This document shows positions 24,236 to 32,161 of a DNA stretch of 64,000 nucleotides, in pieces (the stretch's first letter is position 1; every line of letters starts with the position of its first letter). The translations under genes and the position numbers were made by a program. The notes below the pieces were generated by a model. It was given only the letters and a program-made list of their open reading frames with translations, did not search any database and had not been told where the DNA came from. This DNA is from Streptomyces sp. WAC 01529 (GTDB lineage Bacteria; Actinomycetota; Actinomycetes; Streptomycetales; Streptomycetaceae). The stretch spans positions 7,901,001 through 7,965,000 of the forward strand of contig NZ_CP029617.1 in assembly GCF_003945545.1 (NCBI RefSeq). Direction: 5' to 3'.

Positions 24236-25335
24236 TGACCGCGACCGACCCCGGAACCACCTCGCCGCCCCGTGGCGGCGAGGACGCCTCGATCGTCGCC
24301 AGGCTCTCCATGCTCGACCGCTACCTCGCGGTGTGGATCCTCCTCGCGATGGCCGTGGGGATCGGGCTCGGACGCCTCGTCCCCGGCCTCGACGGCGCGC
24401 TCGCCGAGGTCGAGATCGGCGGCATCTCCCTGCCGATCGCCATCGGCCTGCTGGTCATGATGTATCCGGTCCTCGCCAAGGTCCGCTACGACAAGCTCGA
24501 CGCCGTGACGGGCGACCGCACGCTCATGGTGTCGTCGCTGGTCATCAACTGGATCGTCGGCCCGGCGGTCATGTTCGCCCTGGCCTGGATCTTCCTGCCC
24601 GATCTGCCCGAGTACCGCACCGGCCTCATCATCGTGGGCCTGGCCCGCTGTATCGCCATGGTCATCATCTGGAACGACCTGGCGTGCGGCGACCGGGAGG
24701 CGGCGGCGGTCCTCGTCGCGCTGAACTCGGTCTTCCAGGTGATCGCGTTCGGCCTGCTGGGCTGGTTCTACCTCGATCTGCTGCCGACGTGGCTGGATCT
24801 CGGCGACGGCGAGCACCTCGACATCTCCATGTGGAAGATCGCCCTGAACGTGGTCGTCTTCCTCGGCGTACCGCTCCTCGCCGGGTTCCTCACCCGCCGC
24901 ATCGGCGAGCGGAGGCTCGGCCGCGAGCGGTACGAGTCCGGCTTCCTGCCCAGGATCGGCCCGTGGGCCCTCTACGGCCTGCTCTTCACGATCGTCATCC
25001 TCTTCGCCCTGCAAGGCGGGACCATCACCTCGCGGCCGCTGGATGTGGCCCGCATCGCGCTGCCGCTGCTGGTCTACTTCGCCGTCATGTTCTTCGGCAG
25101 CTTCCTGCTGGGCAAGGCGCTCGGCCTCGCCTACGACCGCACCGCGACGCTGGCGTTCACCGCGGCGGGCAACAACTTCGAACTCGCCATCGCCGTCGCC
25201 ATCGCGACCTTCGGCGTGACGTCCGGTCAGGCGCTCTCCGGGGTCGTCGGGCCGCTCATCGAGGTCCCGGTGCTCATCGGGCTCGTGTACGTCTCGCTGG
25301 CCTGGCGTGGGAAGTTCAGGGCCGTCAGGCGGTAG
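24235..25335 (+). CDS. acr3: ACR3-family arsenite efflux permease
   Basis: 366 residues, ten predicted membrane helices. Family motifs are clear: LARCIAMVIIWNDLACGD carries the essential Cys of TM4, and FTAAGNNFELAIAVAIATFG carries the conserved Glu of TM9. It exports arsenite from the cytoplasm using the proton-motive force and needs no ATPase. ATG 24235 overlaps the arsR1 stop. Its 3' end overlaps the convergent arsR2 by 11 bases. Together with arsC this completes arsenate reduction and export. Confidence 0.96.
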   Translation: MTATDPGTTSPPRGGEDASIVARLSMLDRYLAVWILLAMAVGIGLGRLVPGLDGALAEVEIGGISLPIAIGLLVMMYPVLAKVRYDKLDAVTGDRTLMVSSLVINWIVGPAVMFALAWIFLPDLPEYRTGLIIVGLARCIAMVIIWNDLACGDREAAAVLVALNSVFQVIAFGLLGWFYLDLLPTWLDLGDGEHLDISMWKIALNVVVFLGVPLLAGFLTRRIGERRLGRERYESGFLPRIGPWALYGLLFTIVILFALQGGTITSRPLDVARIALPLLVYFAVMFFGSFLLGKALGLAYDRTATLAFTAAGNNFELAIAVAIATFGVTSGQALSGVVGPLIEVPVLIGLVYVSLAWRGKFRAVRR

Positions 25336-25684
25336 CGCGACCCAGCATGTGCCCCATCGCCGCCAGCACGGACGGCTCGACGCGGTAGTACACCCACGTC
25401 CCGCGCCGCTCGGAGGTGAGCAGGCCGGCGTCCTTCAGCTTCTTGAGGTGATGGGAGACGGTCGGCTGGGAGACCCCCACGTCGGAGATGTCGCACACAC
25501 ACGCCTCGCCGCCCTCGTGCGAGGCGACCAGCGAGAACAGCCGCAGCCGGACCGGGTCGCCGAGCGCCTTGAACATCGCGGCCGTCCGCACCGCCTCCTC
25601 GGCGGTGAGGGGGCGCTCCGTCAGGGGAGGGCAGCAGGGCTCGGCGCCCGGATCCAGCAGCGGCAACGCCTTCGCATTCGACAT
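25325..25684 (-). CDS. arsR: ArsR-family repressor 2 with CVCD metalloid site
   Basis: 119 residues from ATG 25684 (MSNAKALPLL). This one keeps the classical As(III) site: EACVCDIS with C62 and C64. An extra N-terminal pair, C17-C18 in AEPCCPP, could supply a third thiolate. The winged helix is MFKALGDPVRLRLFSLVASH, VSQPTVSHHLKKLKDAG and RRGTWVYYRVEP. The ATG lies inside a perfect 34-base operator, so the mRNA must be leaderless or nearly so, and the protein probably represses itself and the divergent arsO-like gene. Confidence 0.92.
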   Translation of the reverse strand: MSNAKALPLLDPGAEPCCPPLTERPLTAEEAVRTAAMFKALGDPVRLRLFSLVASHEGGEACVCDISDVGVSQPTVSHHLKKLKDAGLLTSERRGTWVYYRVEPSVLAAMGHMLGRATA

Positions 25685-25709
25685 GTGTCTATGTTGACAC
25701 ATGTCGAAT
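25676..25709. promoter_or_regulatory. ArsR2 operator 1, perfect 34-bp palindrome over the arsR2 start
   Basis: ATTCGACATGTGTC (25676-25689), TATGTT, GACACATGTCGAAT (25696-25709). The arms are exact inverted copies. The ATG of arsR2 is at 25684-25682 inside the left arm. Confidence 0.85.
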
Positions 25710-25744
25710 CAGAACGGCCCGCCCCTCGCGAGTCAGCCACTTAC

Positions 25745-25778
25745 TTCGATTGATGTCTATGTTGACGACTGTCGAATC
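25745..25778. promoter_or_regulatory. ArsR2 operator 2, overlapping the arsO-like promoter
   Basis: A second, imperfect copy: TTCGATTGATGTC-TATGTT-GACGACTGTCGAA with the same spacer TATGTT. TTGACG within it (25762-25767) is a good -35, with a weak -10 near 25785. A further half-site, CGTCGAATCA, lies at 25813-25822, just before the ribosome site of the arsO-like gene. Confidence 0.7.
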
Positions 25779-25835
25779 AGGTGTCATCCTGGCGGCACAA
25801 GCCATCGACAAACGTCGAATCAAAGAGGAGTCCCC

Positions 25836-27200
25836 GTGACTGCGCCGATCCCTCACACGCCCGCCGCCCTGCCCACCGTGGTGATCGGAGCCGGACCCGT
25901 CGGCCTGGCCGCGGCCGCCCGACTCGTCGAACGGGACATCGAGCCACTGGTCCTCGAAGCCGGCGCCGCCGCGGGCAGCGCCGTGCGCGAGTGGTCGCAC
26001 GTACGCCTCTTCTCCCCCTGGGCCGAGGTCGTCGACCCCGCCGCCGAGAAGCTCCTGGCCCCCACCGGCTGGGTGAAGCCGGACGGCGCGGCCTACCCCA
26101 CCGGCGGCGACTGGGTCACCGGGTATCTGCGGCCGCTTGCCGACGTCCTCGGCGACAAGGTCCGCTTCGGCGCGACGGTGACCGGGGTCTCCCGCCAGGG
26201 CCGCGACCGCGTCGTCGACGCCGACCGTGAACGGCAGCCCTTCACCGTGCTCGTCCGGAACACCGACGGCAGCGAGGAGCGCATCCTCGCCCGCGCGGTG
26301 ATCGACGCCTCGGGCACCTGGTCCACGCCCGGCCCGATCGGCGGCGACGGCCTGCCCGCGCTCGGCGAACGGGCCTCCGGGGAGCGCGTCTCCTACCGCG
26401 TGCCCGACCTCAAGGACCCGGCCGTCCGGGCCCGTTACGCGGGCAAGCGCACCGCGGTGATCGGCTCCGGAGCCTCCGCGTTCACCGCGCTCGCCTCGCT
26501 GGCCGACCTCGCCAGAGAGGCCGCGGGCACCCATGCGGTCTGGGTGCTGCGGCGCGGCATCAGCGGCGCCACCTTCGGCGGCGGCGAGGCGGACCAGCTC
26601 CCCGCTCGCGGCGCCCTCGGCCTGGCGGCGAAGGCGGCCGTGGACGACGGGTACGCCGACGCCGTCACGGGCTTCCGCACCGACGCCGTCGAAAAGAGCG
26701 GCGCCCGCCTGGTGCTCGCCGCCGAGGACGGCCGCCGCCTCGACCCGGTCGACGAGATCATCGTCCTGACGGGCTTCCGCCCCGACCTGTCCTTCCTCGG
26801 CGAACTGCGCCTCGGCCTCGACGACCGCCTCCAGGCGCCGGTCGCGCTGGCCCCGCTGATCGACCCCAACCAGCACTCCTGCGGCACGGTGTACCCGCAT
26901 GGCGTGCAGGAGCTCTCCCACCCGGAGAAGGACGTCTACCTGGTCGGCATGAAGTCCTACGGCCGCGCCCCGACCTTCCTCGCCATGACCGGCTACGAGC
27001 AGGTCCGCTCCGTCGCCGCGGCCCTCGCCGGAGACCACGAGGCCGCCGCGCGCGTGGAACTGACGCTCCCGGAGACCGGAGTCTGCGGCGGCGCGGGCCT
27101 CTTCGACGAAACGACCGACGCGCAGGAGCCGGGCAGTGCGGAAGAGGCGGGCGGTGTGAAGGAAGCGGGCGGCTGCTGCGGCACGCCGTCCGCGTGCTGA
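25836..27200 (+). CDS. arsO: ArsO-like flavin-dependent oxidoreductase
   Basis: 454 residues from GTG 25836, with GAGGAG five bases upstream. Two dinucleotide sites are visible: FAD loop VVIGAGPVGLAAAARLVERD near residue 14 and NAD(P) loop AVIGSGASAFTALASL near 208. LTGFRPDLSFLGEL is the usual ATG/FAD-closing motif variant. Its place beside arsR/acr3/arsC matches the arsO gene of the Streptomyces ars cluster arsRBOCT, described as a flavin-binding monooxygenase-like protein. The C-terminus ends in CCGTPSAC, a Cys group that may bind arsenic. The exact reaction is unknown. Confidence 0.85.
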   Translation: MTAPIPHTPAALPTVVIGAGPVGLAAAARLVERDIEPLVLEAGAAAGSAVREWSHVRLFSPWAEVVDPAAEKLLAPTGWVKPDGAAYPTGGDWVTGYLRPLADVLGDKVRFGATVTGVSRQGRDRVVDADRERQPFTVLVRNTDGSEERILARAVIDASGTWSTPGPIGGDGLPALGERASGERVSYRVPDLKDPAVRARYAGKRTAVIGSGASAFTALASLADLAREAAGTHAVWVLRRGISGATFGGGEADQLPARGALGLAAKAAVDDGYADAVTGFRTDAVEKSGARLVLAAEDGRRLDPVDEIIVLTGFRPDLSFLGELRLGLDDRLQAPVALAPLIDPNQHSCGTVYPHGVQELSHPEKDVYLVGMKSYGRAPTFLAMTGYEQVRSVAAALAGDHEAAARVELTLPETGVCGGAGLFDETTDAQEPGSAEEAGGVKEAGGCCGTPSAC

Positions 27201-27330
27201 AACGCTCCGCGGGAATTGCAGCCCCCCTGCCCGCGTACATCGCCCGAACGGCGGTGAGCGTTCGCGCAAGCGGCCCAGAGGCCTTCTGCTGGAGAGCGAT
27301 CGCATTTCCTACCACGGAGGAGATCACTCC

Positions 27331-27576
27331 ATGCGTGTCCGCACTCTCAGTGTCGCCGTCCTGCTCGCCGCCACCACCGTCGTAGGCGGCGCGAGCCAGG
27401 CGCTCGCCGACGACGACGGCCCCACCGCCACCGGCGTCTCCTCGAACAACCCCGGTGTCATCTCCGGCAACAACCTTCAGGTGCCGGTCGAGCTGGGCGC
27501 CAACATCTGCGGCAACACCGTCGACATCCTGGCGGCCCTCAACCCGGCCCTCGGCAACATGTGCAAGGCCAACTGA
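27331..27576 (+). CDS. Short chaplin (hydrophobic aerial-hyphae surface protein)
   Basis: 81 residues from ATG 27331, with GGAGGAGATC upstream. The signal peptide ends near residue 28 (SQALADDD). The mature 52 residues contain one chaplin domain: NNPGVISGNNLQVPVELGAN followed by ICGNTVDILAALNPALGNMC. Two Cys sit in the conserved places (C62 and C78), as in classical chaplins (GSPGVLSGN...VPVN.CGNTV...LNPAFGN.C). Chaplins self-assemble into amyloid-like films on aerial hyphae and spores. There is no sortase signal, so this is a short secreted type. It stands alone here. Confidence 0.9.
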   Translation: MRVRTLSVAVLLAATTVVGGASQALADDDGPTATGVSSNNPGVISGNNLQVPVELGANICGNTVDILAALNPALGNMCKAN

Positions 27577-27598
27577 CCACGCTGTCAGCGAGGTCGAC

Positions 27599-27631
27599 GC
27601 GGCCCGGACCGGGACTCCCGGTCCGGGCCGC
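27599..27631 (+). terminator. Perfect 15-bp hairpin between convergent genes
   Basis: Arms 27599-27613 and 27617-27631 with loop ACT, 22 bases after the chaplin stop and 23 bases before the end of the FG-GAP gene. Confidence 0.85.
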
Positions 27632-27653
27632 TGTCGGTCGGGGTCGCCGCCGG

Positions 27654-29882
27654 TCAGCCGATGGAAGCCCAGTGCTTCCAGTAGTTCGCCGCACCGAACG
27701 AGACCCGGTTGGCGAAGGTCCCGTCGCCCTTGCCCGCGTTGAGCCACAGCCGGTCAGAGGTGTCCCGCGCGAGCAGATCCTGCTTGCCGTCGCCGTTCAC
27801 GTCACCCGCGCCGATGACGTCCTTGTAGGAGGCGCCCCAGTCCTTGAAGACGAGGACGCGGTCCTTGAGCTTGCCGGTGCGCAGACCCGCGTAGCGCCAC
27901 AGCTCGCCGGACTTGTCGAGGGCGAGGACATCCCCGACCCCGTCGCCGTTGAGGTCCCCGGCGCCGATGACCCGCGTATAGCCGGTCCAGGCGGTGCGGA
28001 TCTTCACCCGTGACTTGAAAGCGCCCGCGCCGTCGGCCGCGTACAGGTACACATCACCGGTCGCCTTGTCCCGGGCCAGCAGGTCGGGAAGGCCGTCGCC
28101 GGTCTGGTCGCCGCTCGCGAACAGCGTGTCGTAGCGGCTCCAGTCCCGCGCGAGCCGCTTGTACGCCGAATCCGGCGAGGGCAGACCGCCGCCGCACACC
28201 GGGGTGTACAGGCGGGTCTCGCCGTCCGGCAGCCGCACGATCAGGTCGTTGCAGCGGTCGCCGTCGAAGTCGCCGAACGGCACCACGCGGGTCTTCTCGT
28301 CCCACGGCGAGGCGTAGAAGGTGTCCGTGGGGTTGGTGGTGTCCCCCGTGTACAGCTTCATCGAGGCGCTGAACGACAGGCCCGCCACATCGCCGCGCGA
28401 GTCGTCCGCGTAGTCGTGCCAGGCGGGCTTCCCGCGGGTGCCCGTCGTCGCGGTGAACGCCGCGGGCGTGCCCCCGTCGGCGGACGACTGCGTCCAGACC
28501 GCCACCGGACGGCCCTGCCCGTCGACGGCCGCCCGGCCGGCGCTCACGGTCTCCTTCGTCTGCGCGTTGAGGGTGCGCGGCTTGGCCAGGTCGCCGCCCT
28601 CGACGGTCTGCGCGACGAAGTCCTCGCGCAGGGTGCGGCCCAGCTCGAAACGCTTCTGCGTGTACGTGACGACGACCGCGCCGCCCGCGCCGGGCACCGC
28701 GCCCAGCGAGTCCGCGTCGACGTTCGAGGCGAGCTTGCGGGCCGCGCCCCAACTGCCGCGGGAGGCCAGGCGGGTGGCGACGCCCGGCGTACCGCGCGCC
28801 TGCATGCCGACCGCGGTGATGTCGCCGTTCGGCGCCGTCAGGAGTTCGGCGGGCGCGTACGTCCGTGCGCCGACGCCGATCTGCTCGGACTGGCCCCACT
28901 CCGCGGCACCGGCCGCCTTGCGGGCGTAACCGCCGTGCGAGAGCAGATGGAACCCGCCCTCGGGGTGGGCGGCCAGCGTGACCTGCTCGGGCTGCTCGCC
29001 GAGCTGCGCCAGATCGCGCGGCTCCGTCCAGGAGGACGCCGAGTCCGCGGGCTTCTCCACGTACTTGTAGTGCCACTTGTACGCGGTCGGGTCCGGGTCG
29101 ACGCCATCGCCCGCGTAGTGGCTGTTGCCGCCCCAGATCACACCGACCGTGCCGGCGGGGTCGACGGCCACCCGCATGTCCCGCAGCGTGTAGTCGTAGG
29201 TGTGGTCGTCACGCACGATCGGGTCCGGCAGCTGGTCCAGCGTCTTCGGCGCGGACCAGTCGGCGCTCGCTCCGGACCGCTCGACGACGGTCAGGCGGCG
29301 GTCCTCGTCCATCCACGCGACGGCCTGCCGGCCCTTGGCGTTCGCCGCCAGCGTGGTGCTCTGCGTGCGCCAGTGGGCGCCGCCGCGGGTGACCGTGCCG
29401 GTCGCGATGTCCTCGGCGGGCGTGAAAGCGGTGCCGTCCGGCGCGAGGCGGGACATCTTCAGCGTGTCGGCTCCGCCGTCCGCCGCGCCCGTCCACCACA
29501 GCAGCGAGACGGCGCCGTCATCGGTGCGCTGGAGAGTGCCGCCCGGCGGCACGGGCGTGGCCGGCTGCCAGGTCGTGGCGCCCGCGGGCCGCACCGAGAG
29601 CACGGTCTTGCCGCCCTGGGTGAAGAGCCCGGCGACAGTGCCGTCGCGGGTCGACTTCAGGTCGACGACGCCGGTGATGCCGGTGATGCCGGGCAACTCC
29701 TTCGGCGCGGCCCACGGGCCGAGCCCAACCGGCACGGCGGCGGGCAGCGTTGCCGGCGCAGCCGCGGGAGCGGCCGCGGGCGCGGCCGCGGGCGTGGCCG
29801 CCTGGGCGTACGGCGCGGCGGCGCCCAGAGCGAGCGCGGAGACGAGCACGCTCCCCAAGAGCGCGCGAGACTGCATGGTCAT
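27654..29882 (-). CDS. Secreted FG-GAP/VCBS-repeat protein
   Basis: 742 residues from ATG 29882; ATG 29876 is two codons inside, and the ribosome site is only a G run. The signal peptide ends around APYAQAATP, followed by an Ala/Pro repeat (AAAPAAAP). The middle 450 residues have beta-propeller-like segments. The last 200 residues hold at least four FG-GAP repeats with calcium-binding DxDxDG-type loops: FGDFDGDRCNDLIV, SGDQTGDGLPDLLA, AGDLNGDGVGDVLA and AGDVNGDGKQDLLA. It is exported; ligand or enzymatic role unknown. The family is very common in Streptomyces. Confidence 0.88.
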   Translation of the reverse strand: MTMQSRALLGSVLVSALALGAAAPYAQAATPAAAPAAAPAAAPATLPAAVPVGLGPWAAPKELPGITGITGVVDLKSTRDGTVAGLFTQGGKTVLSVRPAGATTWQPATPVPPGGTLQRTDDGAVSLLWWTGAADGGADTLKMSRLAPDGTAFTPAEDIATGTVTRGGAHWRTQSTTLAANAKGRQAVAWMDEDRRLTVVERSGASADWSAPKTLDQLPDPIVRDDHTYDYTLRDMRVAVDPAGTVGVIWGGNSHYAGDGVDPDPTAYKWHYKYVEKPADSASSWTEPRDLAQLGEQPEQVTLAAHPEGGFHLLSHGGYARKAAGAAEWGQSEQIGVGARTYAPAELLTAPNGDITAVGMQARGTPGVATRLASRGSWGAARKLASNVDADSLGAVPGAGGAVVVTYTQKRFELGRTLREDFVAQTVEGGDLAKPRTLNAQTKETVSAGRAAVDGQGRPVAVWTQSSADGGTPAAFTATTGTRGKPAWHDYADDSRGDVAGLSFSASMKLYTGDTTNPTDTFYASPWDEKTRVVPFGDFDGDRCNDLIVRLPDGETRLYTPVCGGGLPSPDSAYKRLARDWSRYDTLFASGDQTGDGLPDLLARDKATGDVYLYAADGAGAFKSRVKIRTAWTGYTRVIGAGDLNGDGVGDVLALDKSGELWRYAGLRTGKLKDRVLVFKDWGASYKDVIGAGDVNGDGKQDLLARDTSDRLWLNAGKGDGTFANRVSFGAANYWKHWASIG

Positions 29883-29949
29883 ATGAGAAAGCCCCCCCGG
29901 GCTTGATGCCTGTCCCGGCTCGCTGCCGGGAAAGTAGCCGAAGCGTATA

Positions 29950-30588
29950 TCAGCCAAGATCGTGTCGCCGGGCCGGGATTCCGCCCCTCCTGACCCAGAA
30001 CAGCAGCACTACCGAACACACCGCGGCGAACGCGCACCACGTCGAGATGTACTCCTGCCGCCACAGCACCAGGGAGACCGCGGCCCCGAAGCCGACCAGG
30101 AGTCCGAAGAGGACGAGGCCCCGGTCGCCGGAGAGGAGCAGGGAGCCGATCGTGGCGAGGAGATAGCCGACGACGACCAGCTCCGCCTGCGGCAGCCCCA
30201 GGGAGTAGCCGACGGTGTGGCCCCGGATCTCGGCCGTCACCGTGCGGGTCGCCAGTGCGTGGGCGAGCGCCGCCGCCGTCGCGGCCCCGGCCACGAGGGG
30301 GACGAGCAGACGGCGGCGGGCGCGCGGCGGCGCGGCGCACAGCACGGCCGCCGGCACCCACAGCGCCAGCAGCGGGAGCGCGATGACGGCCCAGGCGACG
30401 GTGGCGGGCCCGGTGCCGCCGCCGTTGCTCCAGACCGCGGCCTCGACGATCTGGTGGACCCCCAGGAGCAGCGGCAGCGCGGCCAGCGGCAGGTCACGGG
30501 GGCGTCGGAGCGCCAAGGCCACGGAGGCGACCCCCACGGCGGCGATACCCGTGCCCGCGACGAGGTCGGCCGTCGCGCTCCAGCACAT
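29950..30588 (-). CDS. DUF6629-type multi-spanning membrane protein
   Basis: 212 residues from ATG 30588. The N-terminus MCWSATADLVAGTGIAAVGV is characteristic of the DUF6629 family. About seven hydrophobic helices follow (ALPLLLGVHQIVEAAVW; WAVIALPLLALWVPAAVLCA; LLLSGDRGLVLFGLLVGFGA; CAFAAVCSVVLLFWV). HQIVEAAVW carries conserved His and Glu inside a helix. The start is supported by TAGCGT seven bases upstream and no ribosome site, so it is probably leaderless. Function unknown. Confidence 0.82.
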   Translation of the reverse strand: MCWSATADLVAGTGIAAVGVASVALALRRPRDLPLAALPLLLGVHQIVEAAVWSNGGGTGPATVAWAVIALPLLALWVPAAVLCAAPPRARRRLLVPLVAGAATAAALAHALATRTVTAEIRGHTVGYSLGLPQAELVVVGYLLATIGSLLLSGDRGLVLFGLLVGFGAAVSLVLWRQEYISTWCAFAAVCSVVLLFWVRRGGIPARRHDLG

Positions 30589-30663
30589 GGCGGCAACGCT
30601 ACGTGCGCTGTGGCGGGGGCGCGCGTCGGAGATCCGGCGCGACGGCCTCGCCACGCCTCGCCC

Positions 30664-31944
30664 TCATGACCTCGGAGTGCCTGATGACCTCGGAGTGAAG
30701 GGTCCTGCCGGGCCGAAGGCCGCGGCGGCGAAGCGTTCGCCGATCAGGCGGTGGGTGGCGGCGTCGGGGTGGAGCTGGTCGGGCAGCGGCAGCTCGGCGA
30801 AGTCGGCCTGGCCGTAGAGGTCGCGGCCGTCCAGGTAGTGGAGGTTCGCGTCGTCGGCGGCCCGCTGCTTCACGAGGCGGGCCAGCTCATCCCTGATCAC
30901 GTTGAGCGTCAGCTTCCCCGCGGCCCGTTCGGCGGGGTCGCCCATCGCCACGAACCGGAGCCTGCCCTCACCGATGTCCTCGAAGTCGGGGGCGCCGGGT
31001 CCGGGCGTGTCCTCGTGGATCGGGCACAGGAGGGGCGAGACGACCAGCAGCGGGACGGTGGGGTGCCCCTCGCGGATCGTGTCGAGGAAGCCGTGCACCG
31101 CGGGCCCGAAGGCGCGCAGCCGCATCAGGTCCAGGTTGACGAGGTTGATGCCGATCTTGACGCTGATCAGGTCCGTGGGGGTGTCGCGCAGGGCGCGCGC
31201 GGTGAACGGGTCGAGCAGGGCGCTGCCGCTGAGACCGAGGTTGATCAGCTCCACGCCGCCGAGGGAGGCGGCGAGCGCGGGCCAGGTCGTGGTGGGACTC
31301 GCGGCCTCGGAGCCGTGGCTGATCGAACTGCCGTGGTGCAGCCACACCTTGCGGCCGTGCTCCGGGGCCGGCTCGACGGGGGCGTCGGTGCGCAGCGCGA
31401 CGAGATGGGTGACCTCGTTGTGCGGCAGCCAGATCTCCACGTTCTTGACGCGGTCGGGCAGGCCGGGCTGGTCGGGCAGGTCGGGGAAACGGACCGTGCC
31501 GACGGGCCCCGGCACGGTCTCCGACGAACCGGTGGTCATGTCCACCTTCAGCACATTGCCGCCGGTGACACTGGCCTGTCCGGCGAGGGCGCCGTCGACC
31601 AGCAGGTCGTAGACGCCGTCCGGGCGGGGCGGGGCTCCCTCGTAGGCCATCTTGGTGCGGAGCGTGTCCAGCTTGATGGTGGTGGCGCGGGTGCGGAACA
31701 CCAGCCGTACGCCGGAGGGCTGGGCCTCCGCCATGGCCAGCTGCCCGTCGGCGCACTGGGCGCGGGCCCGGGCGGGCAGCCGGTGCGGAAGCACTCCGTG
31801 CTCGGTGCGCTCCAGGTCGAGTGCGCCGCGCAGGAGATCCCGCGCGAGGGGGAGGGTGATCGGGGTGGTGATCCAGTCCGTTCCCCGGGGCCGCCCCGAG
31901 AGGGCGGAGGGGGAGCCGGGGACGGGGTCGTGCGGAGAGTCCAT
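30664..31944 (-). CDS. GDSL/SGNH-family hydrolase
   Basis: 426 residues from ATG 31944. An N-terminal beta-rich domain covers about residues 1-200. The SGNH core follows: block I WLHHGSSISHGSEA (Ser of GSS), block II ELINLGLSGSALLD, block III VKIGINLVNLD, and block V LPDQLHPDAATH (Asp and His). No signal peptide is seen, so it is probably cytosolic. It should cleave an ester, perhaps on a carbohydrate or lipid. A CACGCT box six bases before ATG suggests a leaderless start. The gene lies 75 bases upstream of the DUF6629 gene on the same strand. Confidence 0.85.
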   Translation of the reverse strand: MDSPHDPVPGSPSALSGRPRGTDWITTPITLPLARDLLRGALDLERTEHGVLPHRLPARARAQCADGQLAMAEAQPSGVRLVFRTRATTIKLDTLRTKMAYEGAPPRPDGVYDLLVDGALAGQASVTGGNVLKVDMTTGSSETVPGPVGTVRFPDLPDQPGLPDRVKNVEIWLPHNEVTHLVALRTDAPVEPAPEHGRKVWLHHGSSISHGSEAASPTTTWPALAASLGGVELINLGLSGSALLDPFTARALRDTPTDLISVKIGINLVNLDLMRLRAFGPAVHGFLDTIREGHPTVPLLVVSPLLCPIHEDTPGPGAPDFEDIGEGRLRFVAMGDPAERAAGKLTLNVIRDELARLVKQRAADDANLHYLDGRDLYGQADFAELPLPDQLHPDAATHRLIGERFAAAAFGPAGPFTPRSSGTPRS

Positions 31945-32161
31945 GATCTCAGCGTGACAAGCGGAATCGTGATCGGCACGTACTTTTCCGGCCCCGGCCG
32001 GGGCGGACGCTCCCGCTGTGGCCGTGGCGGACCCGCCCTGGAGGCTCCCGCTGTGGGCAGGCGTTCCGCAGGGCGGAACGGGTGGGCACAGCCCTCAGCG
32101 CAGGGTGCCGATGAAAGAGGCGGCACCCTGGACGCTGGGGGCGCTCACCGGACAACCTCCT

